DNA of 64,000 nt from Rhynchopus euleeides (lineage: Eukaryota; Euglenozoa; Diplonemea; Diplonemida; Diplonemidae), in NCBI GenBank assembly GCA_963210315.1, contig OY723293.1, forward strand, positions 2,046,001-2,110,000, given 5' to 3'. Of the stretch, positions 22,524-32,303 are shown piece by piece. Position numbers and translations under genes: made by a program. Every line of letters starts with the position of its first letter. Position 1 is the first letter of the stretch. A model generated the notes under the pieces. It saw nothing but the letters and a program-made list of their open reading frames with translations. It was not told where the DNA came from and did not search any database.

Positions 22524-23880
22524 ATGGACCCGCTCTCTGACGGGGCGGCGAACGGCGAGGAGCTGCCCCCGTCTCCTCCTGGCGTCGAGCCCGAGGAGAA
22601 CGGGCACACGGAGCTGAGCGACGGGGCATCCCCACCGGCGTCGTGCCCCTCGACGGGCGCAGTGGCGTTCCACCAGAATGCGATGACAGCGCACTTCCAG
22701 GCGGAGATGTCGATCGACCACTGTACGTCCAACGAGGCTGTGGTGATGGATGACGGCGGCATTGTTGCCGAGGATGACGACTACGACGACGAGGCAGGGC
22801 TGGGGTACACGGGGGAGAGCCAGTTCTCGCAGGAGGAGTTGGAGATCCAGAGGCAGATTGCGATGCAGCACACGCAGGCGCATGCGCAGCACAACGCACC
22901 CCTCCTGCAGCCGGGGAGCGAGGTGGCGAAGTGCCTGAAAATGCTAGCCAGGGACGAGCTGGACTTCCTGGTGCTCGGGGAGTCCTCGGGATGGACCCCC
23001 GAGATCATAATACGCCAAGCCATCCCGCTCCTCTTCACCACACGCAATGTGCGGGAGGTGGTTCTGATTGATCTTGTGCACAACGAGACTGTCGCTGCTG
23101 TGTGCGCTGCTCTCTGCGACAACCCCACGATCACAGCCCTGGGGCTCATCGTCACCTCGTCAGACGCGGCACAGGAGGTGCAGCACAGGTTGACCCTGGC
23201 GGGGGTCGAGCCCCTCTGCGAGCTGATCGCGTACTCCAAATCACTCAACCATCTCTTCATCAACAATGCGCTGCACCATCTCGTTGATGTGTGCACCGAG
23301 CACCTGGCCCGTGCACTCTGCCATTCCCGCTCCCTGGAGCACCTGAACCTCGAGAGCAACGGCATCCACGACGGTGCGCTGCTCCCGCTGGGGCGTGCCC
23401 TGGCTGCGCAGCGCAGCATCAAAGTGCTGAACCTCAACAACAATTCGGTGGGTTACGAGGGCCTCGAAATTATGTCCGAGGTGATGTCCTACAACAGGCA
23501 CCTTGTCAATGTGAAGATTGACGGGAACCTCGTGAGGCGGCCACTGGACACGTGGGAAGGCTTTACCCTGATGGAGCAGTGCAAAGTTAACAAGGAGATG
23601 GCGCGCATCGGGGTTTACGCGAGGGCAAACCACATGAAGTGGCCACGCCTCTTCCGAAGGAAGATGAACAGGTTGTGGTTCGTCTGGAAGCACCTGAACA
23701 CCAAGGTGGATGAGACGGTGTGGGAGTACATCTTGGGACATATCGACCCCCGTGGCTATATCAACCAGAAGGTATGTCAGTTCGTCTTTTGCATCAGCCG
23801 TCAGATACATCACGATGGTGTGCCGACTTCTCACCCCTCCCTGATTGCAGGTGCGCCTTTGGATGAAGCAGCAGCGGTGA
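22524..23880 (+). CDS. Leucine-rich-repeat protein (RNI/tropomodulin-like)
   Basis: The first ATG is at 22524. One GT-AG intron is at 23772-23850 (79 nt, GTATGTCAG..GATTGCAG). Splicing joins ..DPRGYINQK to VRLWMKQQR and a stop at 23878; reading through the intron would give an unrelated 190-residue tail. The product is about 427 residues. Residues 1-95 are acidic and disordered (DDDYDDEAG). From about 140, repeats of the ribonuclease-inhibitor type appear: SLNHLFINNALHHL, SLEHLNLESNGIHDGALLPL, SIKVLNLNNNSVGYEGLEIM, HLVNVKIDGN. The C-terminal 80 residues are basic and aromatic (PRLFRRKMNRLWFVWKHL). LRR folds of this kind mediate protein binding, and in tropomodulins they bind actin pointed ends. 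The partner here is unknown. Confidence 0.8.
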
Positions 23881-25464
23881 GGAAGCAGGCCAAGCTATCA
23901 TTTCAGCCTGACAAGGCTCGGAAAGGGAAAACCGCAAACAAGGGTTGCGGGTGTTTTGCCGCCCTCGCGAGGGGTTTTTTGTGCAGCCCAAGAAACAATG
24001 TCGACTGTGAGCCCGGCTTGGATGCTCAGGATATTTTGGCGCGTCCTCACCTCGTCGTCCGGCAACACACCATTGGGCTGTTCGCTCGCCAGCCTTTTGG
24101 TTGCCCTCGCGTAAAATCAACGAGAACCGCCTTGAAAGAACTATCCGTAAACCTTGTGTTGGGCCCATGCCTCCCGGCCGACGGGGTTCCGAAACCTCCT
24201 CGTGCTCTGACCGACTGCCTGACAGGACGGAGTCTCAGATGCTTCATGTGCACAGCACCCGCACAGGAAGCGATATCCTGTACGCCTGCAGTGCACAGGG
24301 GCACTGCCAAGAATGCACCAGTGCGAATAGATTGTTCTTTTTGTTTTCCTTGCCTGGTCTTTATGATCTCCTGAAGGAACGGCAGTCCCCTCAGAGGTGC
24401 CAGCTTGCCACAAGACGCGAAGACACGATCGCCTCCTCCATGCGCGCTGGAGTGGGCGGGTCTGTGTGCGTCGTCTTCGCTGCTGGGCTTTCTGAAAACA
24501 CAGCAGCACGGAACTCGGTAGCTTTAACTCCAAAACCAGCCACGGTTCCAGTGCATTGCGGAGAATTAACATGGGGTGGGGGCGGGGTGGGGCGTGTATG
24601 GACGTGTGTCCGTCAACCAGGCAGTGCCTGGTGTCTACATATGAGACACACTGGGGCGGTGGGGCTTCGCAAAGGCAGAATGGACTCCTCTCTCTCTCTC
24701 TCTCTCTCTCACAGTTTCGGTGCCGCACTGTGCAGGCACAGTTTGACACAGCAAAACCCCCGACTTGTCGAACGAAGCCTCCCGCAGGGTCCGCCCACTT
24801 CCACTGCGTCCATAACACACGGGGTCACAAACCGGGTTTTCTTTGCCTGGGTCTGCGGTGGGGGGATCATCTGATAACATAAAAGCACACGGGTTGCTGC
24901 CCAACCTCTGACCGGCTGGGTGGAGCTGTAAGAGGGGATTTTTTCAGTTTTCTGCACAGCGGGGTGCTGTGCAGGCTCATCCGACGGGGGGGGTGCCATC
25001 GGCCCGAATTCGGCCCGAGTTCTAATTAGACCAGAGGGCAGCAAGAAGCAGTGCAGACGGAAGGGGGTCTTCACTCTGGGGCTGGGGTGCATGAAACAAT
25101 GTGTGCCCTGAGGCAGTGAAGAACAACTTGTATCCCACGTGACACAGAGTGAAGGCCCTGCAGAAGCAGAAAAAAATAAGGCAAAAAAGGCTTTTTGCCC
25201 GTTCTCTTCCATTTCGCTTTTCTGCCGTCTGTAGTGCGGAGGGGGTCTGTAGTGTGGGGGCGGGGGGGGGGTGGGGTGATGCATCCTCGATGCTGCAGTA
25301 GTTTTTCCTTTTCCGGGACCACGAGAGGTGCAAAACGAATACAGTGGTGGAGGCCCCCTCGTCCACCCCTCCCTGTTGCAGCATCATGTTGTCTCGTCAT
25401 TTCTATTTCTGTTGTGATTCGTGTGTCGCCAACTCGCCACACGCCACACCTCTACAGGGCCCCG
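23881..25464. other. Non-coding interval between LRR and PPR genes
   Basis: No gene is evident in about 1.6 kb. It contains a (TC)n tract at about 24689-24711 and several CACACA/GTGTGT stretches. The last ~200 bases are pyrimidine-rich and end at the acceptor 25457 just before the PPR start codon. Confidence 0.55.
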
Positions 25465-26928
25465 ATGCCCGGGAACGGGACCCACCATGCAGCAAAGACA
25501 GTGGTGCGCAACCTCAGCCCTGCCAACCTGCACCTCACGTCTGACAGGGCGGCAAGGAGGTTCTTGATGGAGCGTCATGCGCCTGACCGCGAGGATCCAT
25601 CTTGGGCGCGGAAGACGCACCAGACGTTGGGTATCAAAGGTCTTGCAGACATGCGCAGCAGCCGTTCCGGACTGCATGAGGACTGGCAGGCTTTGAAGCG
25701 TCTCGGGCATGTGGAGCTGGGGCCTTTCGCGTATGCGGAGATGATGGGGCTGCTGTGCCGACGCGGGCAGACCGAGGCTGCCGAGCAGCTGCTTCGCGAG
25801 ATGGAGGAGGGCAACATCGCGCGCAACGAGAATCACTATGTCCCCCTCGCAAATGCCTACGCAAGGACCATGAACAGAGACAGTGCAGTCAGGGTGTTTC
25901 GCGCTTGCATGTCGGACCACTGCTCGGCCTCTGTGCGGATGTACAACGTGCTCCTTCCCGTGTTGGTCCACAGCGATCCACATGCCACTGTGGACTCTGT
26001 TTTCGAACGTCTCCGCCCTTTAGATAACTTATTCGCTGAATTCGATCTGGAGATCCGACCTGACGCCGCCACCTATGTTGCTCTGTTTTCGCACATCTGC
26101 CTGCGAGTTGCTGACTTCAGGGCTGTGCAGGTGCGCATGCGTGACGAGGGGATACCACTCTCCAACTCGCACAGGCACGCCATCCTCCGCAGGGTGGTGC
26201 GTGTCGAGCTGCTGTCCCCTGCGGATGAGATCCTGCGCTTTGCACAGGAGACATACGACGGTGCCTCAGCCAAGGGGTCGGGGCCTCACAACCCTCCGCG
26301 GGAGCCTGTGCTGCGCGACATGATGGTGTTGGTGCACCGCAGCCTCGGGAGGTTCGACGTGGTGCAGCGCATGTACGACGAAGTACCTCCTGCTGAGAGA
26401 ACACCGCAGCTCTATTCCCACACCCTCGGTGCACTTGCGCAGGTGTTGGCCAAGCAGCCTGTGTCAGAGGTGCTCCCAGTCACCGCCAAGGCCGAAGAGA
26501 TCTTCAGGGAAGCTGCAGCACGGGAGGATTGCGCTGCACACTCACAGCTGTGGAGTCGGATGATGGCGTGCTACGCAGCAGCAAACCAGGTGTTGGGGGA
26601 CACACCTGCCCCCTGTTCCTTCCGTGTGCGTGGCGTCACTCTGATGAAGCGGATGCTCCTCAGTGATGCAAAGGACAATGCCCTGGTCCGGAAGTACCTG
26701 GAAATTGCATGTGCTCCAGAAGGGGTCCCCAAGTCAGTCCCCCGACGCCTCACCGTCCATGAACAGCTCCGCTACCGGGAAGAGATGCAGAAAAAGGCAG
26801 CGGCAGGTGCCCCGAAGAAGGCACAGCAGCGGCGCCCGCAAGGTGTCACTTGGGTCGAGAAGCCAAAAAAGAATGCGTGCAAGCCTGTTTTGGGGTCGGA
26901 GTTCGTCGAACTTCTGACCTTCCTGTGA
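25465..26928 (+). CDS. Pentatricopeptide-repeat (PPR) protein
   Basis: 487 residues. The ATG is 7 nt after TCTACAG (25457). Helical-hairpin repeats of about 35 residues are recognisable: residues ~88-122 (FAYAEMMGLLCRRGQTEAAE), ~123-157 (NHYVPLANAYARTMNRDSAV), ~158-190 (RMYNVLLPVLVHSDPHATVD), ~199-235 (DAATYVALFSHICLRVADF) and ~280-330. PPR proteins bind RNA one base per repeat and mostly act in organelle RNA processing, so a mitochondrial or plastid role is likely. The N-terminus (KTVVRNLSPANLHLTSDRAA) is basic and could be a targeting peptide. The C-terminus is Lys-rich. It is the first of four closely spaced + strand genes (gaps of 275, 237 and 384 nt). Confidence 0.85.
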   Translation: MPGNGTHHAAKTVVRNLSPANLHLTSDRAARRFLMERHAPDREDPSWARKTHQTLGIKGLADMRSSRSGLHEDWQALKRLGHVELGPFAYAEMMGLLCRRGQTEAAEQLLREMEEGNIARNENHYVPLANAYARTMNRDSAVRVFRACMSDHCSASVRMYNVLLPVLVHSDPHATVDSVFERLRPLDNLFAEFDLEIRPDAATYVALFSHICLRVADFRAVQVRMRDEGIPLSNSHRHAILRRVVRVELLSPADEILRFAQETYDGASAKGSGPHNPPREPVLRDMMVLVHRSLGRFDVVQRMYDEVPPAERTPQLYSHTLGALAQVLAKQPVSEVLPVTAKAEEIFREAAAREDCAAHSQLWSRMMACYAAANQVLGDTPAPCSFRVRGVTLMKRMLLSDAKDNALVRKYLEIACAPEGVPKSVPRRLTVHEQLRYREEMQKKAAAGAPKKAQQRRPQGVTWVEKPKKNACKPVLGSEFVELLTFL

Positions 26929-27203
26929 GGCCTCAGGCACTGGCTTGAACTGGCCTGCGTCCACTTTGACCTTCTTTGAAACCAACCAGACCTTCAAGCC
27001 TTCCTCCGAGAAGTTACATGAGCACCCTTGCCAGTGGGGTTGTCTGGAGGGCATCGGCTGATGCACAGTTGCCCTATGTTGCTCGCATGCTGCGTGGCAG
27101 GCTGTCCCCCTCCCCCGCACTTTGCCCCGTTCCTGCAGTTTTGACTTTCTCGTTCTTTGCTCCTTTGCTCCACACCGCCCCGCAGGCAAGGGTTTGCCAC
27201 AAG

Positions 27204-28370
27204 ATGTACGAGGCAGAATCTGGCGACATCGTGCAGATCAACGGCCTTGTGGGGCACACACATCTCAACGGGAGGGTGGGACGCGTCATCGGGAAGCGCC
27301 AGGATGGCGGCATCCTTGTGGACCTCGGCAAGGGCGAGGTGGTTCCCGTGCTCCCAGTCAACCTGGCCGACGCCTCGGGCCGCTCTCTCAGCAGGAGCAA
27401 CAGCCCCCAGAAGATGATGTCTGCCACCGCCGCAGCACCCCCCCCTCCTGCAAACCCGCAAGGGGCAGCGGCACCAGGCGCACCAGGCAGCTCTCGCGCT
27501 CTGGATGCCTATGAGTGGCGTGCGTATCAGTCCACCGGCACCATCCCACCACGAACAAACAGTGCCTCACCTACCTCGCAGTACACGCAGTCGGAGGTTG
27601 GTCGACGTCAGCTGTACGGGTCTCTGATGGAGACAGGCTTGAACGCACAGGGCGGAGCGGCAGCCCCGGTGCAGCAAGCCCCACCTGTGGTGGTTGTGCC
27701 TCTGCAACAGCCTGCCATGCAGCAACCCGCGCAGACGCACGTTGCCGTGGCGAACCCCATGCCTGTCGGGTCCCTGCCTCCTCCACCACCCAACGCCCGG
27801 ACAGTGGCGTACACATCCCCAGCAAGCGAAGTGTACCGCAGCCCTACACACCCACCGGTGTCCCCGCGGGCCTACCCTCAGCCTGCCCCTGTGCACCACC
27901 AGACGCAGCAGGTCGTTCAGGCCCACCCCACGCCTGCCCTGCAGACGGTGGCTGTGGTGCAACCGCAGGTGCAGGCCGCACCGCAAGCCACATCCAGGCC
28001 TGCCCTGCGGCACAGCTATGATGACGCCATCACGCTGAGGGAAACAGAGCTGATGGTGCACCTCGGGAGGCTCGCTGAGGACAACCAGAAGCTTCGCGTC
28101 GAGCTGGAGGGGGCCAAGCGTGCGCCGGTGTCTCCGCATGATGCGCAGGTTGAAGCTGTGAATGACGCGCACAACTACCACACAGCGTACAACGCGCTCC
28201 AGAAGCAGAGGGGTGGCATCTACAACGACATTTTCGACGCCTCGCGTGCCTCGTTCTCCCCGACACGCCCGACACCACAAGAGGAGGCCCTTGTTCCTGT
28301 GGCGGGGCAGGTCCCCCCGCAGATGCCCTCTTTCCTGCAACTGCTTGAGCGCGATTTCAGAAGAGGGTAA
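27204..28370 (+). CDS. SH3-like NGxxG-domain protein with coiled coil
   Basis: 388 residues. The ATG is 18 nt after CCCGCAG (27185), itself preceded by a strong pyrimidine tract. Residues 5-56 form a small beta-barrel-like module (GDIVQINGLVGHTHLNGRVG, then VIGKRQDGGILVDL and VVPVLPVNL). This pattern, GL..LNGxxGxV..VxL..G...PxNL, is common in algal and protist proteins of unknown role. The middle is Pro/Gln/Ala-rich and disordered. Residues ~273-308 are a predicted coiled coil (LRETELMVHLGRLAEDNQKL). The next gene carries the same module, suggesting related origin or a shared process. Function is unknown; scaffold or cytoskeletal roles are speculative. Confidence 0.75.
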   Translation: MYEAESGDIVQINGLVGHTHLNGRVGRVIGKRQDGGILVDLGKGEVVPVLPVNLADASGRSLSRSNSPQKMMSATAAAPPPPANPQGAAAPGAPGSSRALDAYEWRAYQSTGTIPPRTNSASPTSQYTQSEVGRRQLYGSLMETGLNAQGGAAAPVQQAPPVVVVPLQQPAMQQPAQTHVAVANPMPVGSLPPPPPNARTVAYTSPASEVYRSPTHPPVSPRAYPQPAPVHHQTQQVVQAHPTPALQTVAVVQPQVQAAPQATSRPALRHSYDDAITLRETELMVHLGRLAEDNQKLRVELEGAKRAPVSPHDAQVEAVNDAHNYHTAYNALQKQRGGIYNDIFDASRASFSPTRPTPQEEALVPVAGQVPPQMPSFLQLLERDFRRG

Positions 28371-28607
28371 CGCCACAACCAGTCGGCTGAAGACTGTATC
28401 GTGCTCTGTCCCCCCCACCCCCTCCTGTAGATAGACGACGTGCGATCCTTGTACTGAAAGAACAGCAAAACACGTGTGGGATCCTGCCCCCCACCCTTCG
28501 TAGACTTTCGTCCGCGTCGTGATTGCAACATGATGGTGTTGCTCATGTCTGACCCGCCTGCTCTTGCCCTCCACTACTCACCACACGCACCCCACCACAG
28601 CCATGCC

Positions 28608-29867
28608 ATGCGGGTGCATGACATCGTAGAGCTCCGAGGGCTCGAGGGGGAGGACTGGGCTCAGTGGAATGGGCGCTCCGGTGTGCTGCAATGGAGAGAC
28701 GCGCAGCAGGGAACGGTTGTTCTGACAGAGGACGACACCCTGACAGCACCGCTGCGGAACCTCCGGAGTTCGCGTGTCAGCGTCGCGCCAGGTGCCCCCG
28801 TGTGTGCAGTTGGGCTCACTGCCACAGACTGGAGAGCCCTCAACAACGTGTCAGGCGTCGTCTCGGGTGCGATTGATCGACTTGGTCGCGTTCCTGTGGT
28901 GTTTGCGGCGCCCTGGGGCACTGTGCCACTGCTTCTTCGAAACCTCGCGAACGTGACTCCTGGGCGTGTCCTGAAGGATCACATGGATGCTGCCAGCGTG
29001 GATCACACGGGGCTCGCCCTCATGTTCAAAGAGGGGGCGCTTGTGGAGGTTCACGGATTGAAGACAGCTCAATGGGCACCCCTCAACGGCATCACTGGTG
29101 TGGTGCGTGGTCCCATCGTGCAGGAGGTCGATACATTCCGGGTGCCTGTTGCGTTCATGGATCCGTGGGGCGACCTCCCGATGCTCGTCAGCAACCTCCG
29201 TCCTGCACCGCAGACGAAGTACGTCACGCTACAGAGTGGGTCGGATACAACGCAAGGCCTGACACTTGAAGGTACAAGAGTTGTCAATGTGCGGACACGC
29301 TCACCAGCAGCGGAAGCGGGTGTTGTCGCTGGGGAGGTTCTGCGGGCGGTCTCCAATGTGCCTGTCTTCCAGAGTCACGAAGCGATTGACGCGCTCGGCC
29401 GTTCCCCCGGGACCGCCATTGTCTTGACGCTCCAGACAGCTTCCAAGTGGTCGTCGGAACACCCAGGAACTCGGAGCGTGGCGTCGCCGCGACATGTACC
29501 TGGCGGGACACTGATTCAGGCGGATGAATCCAGCCTTCGCAAAGCCTCTGTCCGGTGTCGCGACTGTGGTGGGGCCGTGGACCTGGAACGAAGGTGCCCC
29601 AAGACAGGGGATGTTCACCAGACGGCAACACCTCGCCGGACGAGAGAACACACAAAACCAACAATCTCACCGATGTCACGACGGACGACGGAGTCCACAC
29701 TCTTGACGCAGCTCGCCAACGAAATACAGCGCATCGACGACACAACACCGGTTCGGAGGATCCCACCACCACCGGTGATAACACCACCTCCTGACCCTCT
29801 CGCGACATTCGCGTCCGCGGACCCCTTGCCATCCCCACGAACAGGGCGACCACTTTTTCTCCTATGA
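28608..29867 (+). CDS. Triple NGxxG-module and PDZ-domain protein
   Basis: 419 residues from ATG 28608, 7 nt after an acceptor at 28600; an out-of-frame ATG at 28603 precedes it. Three SH3-like modules lie at residues about 3-52 (VELRGLEGEDWAQWNGRSGV), 60-112 (AVGLTATDWRALNNVSGVV, with NN for NG) and 142-197 (VHGLKTAQWAPLNGITGVV). A PDZ domain follows at about 204-277 (LEGTRVVNVRTRSPAAEAGV, then EVLRAVSNVPV), which normally binds C-terminal peptides. After it come CRDCGG..RRC, a possible zinc site, and a Pro-rich tail. The repeated APWG and DPWG loops in modules two and three indicate internal duplication. It is a probable scaffold protein; its partners are not evident. Confidence 0.75.
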   Translation: MRVHDIVELRGLEGEDWAQWNGRSGVLQWRDAQQGTVVLTEDDTLTAPLRNLRSSRVSVAPGAPVCAVGLTATDWRALNNVSGVVSGAIDRLGRVPVVFAAPWGTVPLLLRNLANVTPGRVLKDHMDAASVDHTGLALMFKEGALVEVHGLKTAQWAPLNGITGVVRGPIVQEVDTFRVPVAFMDPWGDLPMLVSNLRPAPQTKYVTLQSGSDTTQGLTLEGTRVVNVRTRSPAAEAGVVAGEVLRAVSNVPVFQSHEAIDALGRSPGTAIVLTLQTASKWSSEHPGTRSVASPRHVPGGTLIQADESSLRKASVRCRDCGGAVDLERRCPKTGDVHQTATPRRTREHTKPTISPMSRRTTESTLLTQLANEIQRIDDTTPVRRIPPPPVITPPPDPLATFASADPLPSPRTGRPLFLL

Positions 29868-30251
29868 ATGCCGTCCCGGGAACACCACATGACAGTCGCA
29901 GTTGCTGGTCACCAAACACACCATTTGGCAAGACCTGGCACACACGAGAGTCTGGAAAATAGAGTTCCCCTGAAACTTAGTGAAGAGGCGGTGTAGAGAC
30001 AGTGTAGAAAGCAGTGAACACAGGAGCCGTTGCTGGAGTGGCCCTCAATAGGATGGCTTGAACTTTCTGTCACGGACCCGAAAAGTGGTTGCCACACACG
30101 TGAACCTTTTTCGTTGAGCGTACACCGCACCGACCACAGTAGGGGGGGGGGGTATTCCTCTCGACTGCACCCCACAGACAGGGTTTCCCGCGGGTTCGGG
30201 TGGGTGTGGCTGGGGGTTCGTTTCACTCTCGCAGCAGGTACAGTCGCAGAG

Positions 30252-32303
30252 ATGAATATCCGAAACAGGCTCGCCCGGCAGATGTGCACGGCCGTGACAG
30301 CGCTGAAGTTCACCCCATTGAAGGGGCCAATTGTCACGCAGCGTGGTGTCAGCGCAATCGAGGGCTCGAAGACCGGCCTCGTGGCGGCCTCGCAACCGGC
30401 ACACCGTGACATCGCGGCGATGGCGGCGCGCGAAGCGAAGGACCGGCGCGTCCAAGGCGTGCCGTATGTCATGCGGAGGCAGGGCGAGAAAGCTCTTGCT
30501 GCACACATCAACGACCCGCAACAGACAGGAGATCGCTTCTCCCTGCCGTGCAACACAGGCCCGGCAGGCTCGGGGAAGACTGTGCTCCAACGTCAGAACA
30601 TGCTGCAGGTGGCGCGCGACTTCGGGTTCTTGGCGGTGGAGATTGAGTTCAACGGGATTCAGCCTCTTCACCGGTCCGAGAAGGAAGCAGACTTCGCCCG
30701 GCTCGTTGCGAATCGAATCTTGTGCTACCTGCCAAAGTACTGGGACCTGTCGTGGAATCGGTGTTTGCAAGTAATCGCAAATGACTTTAAAGGGGATCCC
30801 GCCCTGAGTGAGATTGAGGAAGCAGTGCAGGTGCTGAAGAAGGCGCTGGACTACGAGGGCCCCGTGTTGCTCGCAGTGGACGAGCTGGGCAAAGCCCCCG
30901 ACAACGGAAGGGACAACCTGTCCGATCTTTGTGCGATCCTGGACACGAAGCTGCGCAGCGGCAACGCCAACGACAGGATCTTTTTTACCGTGTCTGTGTA
31001 CGATCTCGTGGACCTGGGGACGTTCGCCACTGGTTCGAAACGCAAGCTGGTGCACCAGCAGCTGCCACCCATCCTGCCGTTGTTTCTGGACTCGGAGGTG
31101 AAGGAATGCTTGCCGTCCTGGCTGCAGGTCTTCTTCGACGAAGAGATACGTAAGGACATGAAGGCGAAGGATGTCGTCGGAAGCATCGCAACGCTGCTGA
31201 TCGAGAGTGGCGGTCACCCACGACGGGTCAAAGCCCTCTTGCATGAAGTGAAGGCGATCATTGACCCTGCGCTGACGAAGAATGTCGCGAAGAGGAAGGA
31301 CCTGACCCCCAGCGAGCGTCTCCTGCAGCGCTCGGGACTGCAGACACTTGCGCGGCGGTCCAACAAGAACACGTGCCTGGAAGCGATGGACTGTGAGCTC
31401 GATCTTCGTAGGATGGGGGACAGGCTTTTGTCTTTTGTGCGGAAGGCTGATGACAAGGATGACAGTGCACGTGTGCTGCTGAAATACCTGTTCACGAAGG
31501 TGGGCATGGATGAAGACGACGCACGGATTCTGCGGTCCGCAACCACGTGCCACTACCAGTTGGTGCCGCATGGCTCTGGTCACGTCGGGTACCTCCCGCT
31601 GCCTGCACTGCAGGAGTTCTGCAAGAAACTGCAGTACACGGACAACAAGCAGGTGATGTCCTACCTTGACCACGCGAAAGGTGTTGCGGATGCCAACCTT
31701 TCCGCCACCCGCAACACGAAGCAGAGGAGCATTGACTTCGAGACGGGCATGTTCCACGCACTCTGTGCAGCGGTCCTTGCACGGGATGGTCTCACAGAGG
31801 ACATGTTTCGCCATCCGCCAGGCAACCTGCCAGAGACCAGCTGTACAGAGACCAACGATTTCTTAAGCTACAGTTTCTGTACTTCATTGGTATACACACT
31901 CGCGCTCCCCCCCCCCCCCTGGTCGGTTGGGTCGGTTGGGTTCTCCCCTCCCCTTTCAAAAACCCATCCCTCTCCCTCCTCTCCCCCATCCCTTTTCCCC
32001 TTTCCAAACTTCTTCTTGATCTTGCGGGGGGGCAGAGTCGGGAGGGCTGGTTGGGCCAATAACTTCTTCCCAAACAAAAAAACCACTCCCCCTTGGGACG
32101 CTTGTCCCTCGGGCTCTGTTCCCCCCTCCCTTCCCAGTCCCCCCCTTCCCACCCCCGACACACGCGAGCGCGAGTCGCGATGGAGGCGCGAGACGTGCCT
32201 GGCCGTGGGCACGCGAGGAGGCGAGGGCAGTGGGCCCTCATGGCGCTGCTGGTGGCGGCGCTCCCGCCCCCAGCGGGTGAGCAGCCCGGGTCGCCCCCGG
32301 TAG
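30252..32303 (+). CDS. P-loop ATPase of Crinkler/RHS type, 3' end altered
   Basis: The ATG is 17 nt after CTCTCGCAG (30234). Walker A GPAGSGKT is at residues 103-110 and Walker B LLAVDELGKA has D210/E211. The preceding LPCNTGPAGSGKT and following EIEFNGIQPLHRSEKEADFA fit the ATPase of trypanosome retrotransposon-hot-spot (RHS) proteins and oomycete/fungal Crinkler-RHS effectors. A sensor-like FFTVSVYDLVDL and the GGHPRRVKALLHEV helix (winged-helix lead-in typical of STAND-like ATPases) follow. Recognisable sequence ends near residue 526 (about 31830). The frame then runs through C-rich, Pro/Ser low-complexity DNA to a stop at 32303, probably the 5' part of the retrotransposon. No nuclease domain is seen. 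The gene may be truncated by the insertion. Confidence 0.7.
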   Translation: MNIRNRLARQMCTAVTALKFTPLKGPIVTQRGVSAIEGSKTGLVAASQPAHRDIAAMAAREAKDRRVQGVPYVMRRQGEKALAAHINDPQQTGDRFSLPCNTGPAGSGKTVLQRQNMLQVARDFGFLAVEIEFNGIQPLHRSEKEADFARLVANRILCYLPKYWDLSWNRCLQVIANDFKGDPALSEIEEAVQVLKKALDYEGPVLLAVDELGKAPDNGRDNLSDLCAILDTKLRSGNANDRIFFTVSVYDLVDLGTFATGSKRKLVHQQLPPILPLFLDSEVKECLPSWLQVFFDEEIRKDMKAKDVVGSIATLLIESGGHPRRVKALLHEVKAIIDPALTKNVAKRKDLTPSERLLQRSGLQTLARRSNKNTCLEAMDCELDLRRMGDRLLSFVRKADDKDDSARVLLKYLFTKVGMDEDDARILRSATTCHYQLVPHGSGHVGYLPLPALQEFCKKLQYTDNKQVMSYLDHAKGVADANLSATRNTKQRSIDFETGMFHALCAAVLARDGLTEDMFRHPPGNLPETSCTETNDFLSYSFCTSLVYTLALPPPPWSVGSVGFSPPLSKTHPSPSSPPSLFPFPNFFLILRGGRVGRAGWANNFFPNKKTTPPWDACPSGSVPPSLPSPPLPTPDTRERESRWRRETCLAVGTRGGEGSGPSWRCWWRRSRPQRVSSPGRPR

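Noticed and set aside
23772..24374. 190-residue C-terminal extension of the LRR protein
   Set aside because: It is read-through of a clear 79-nt GT-AG intron; splicing leads to a short natural end at 23880.
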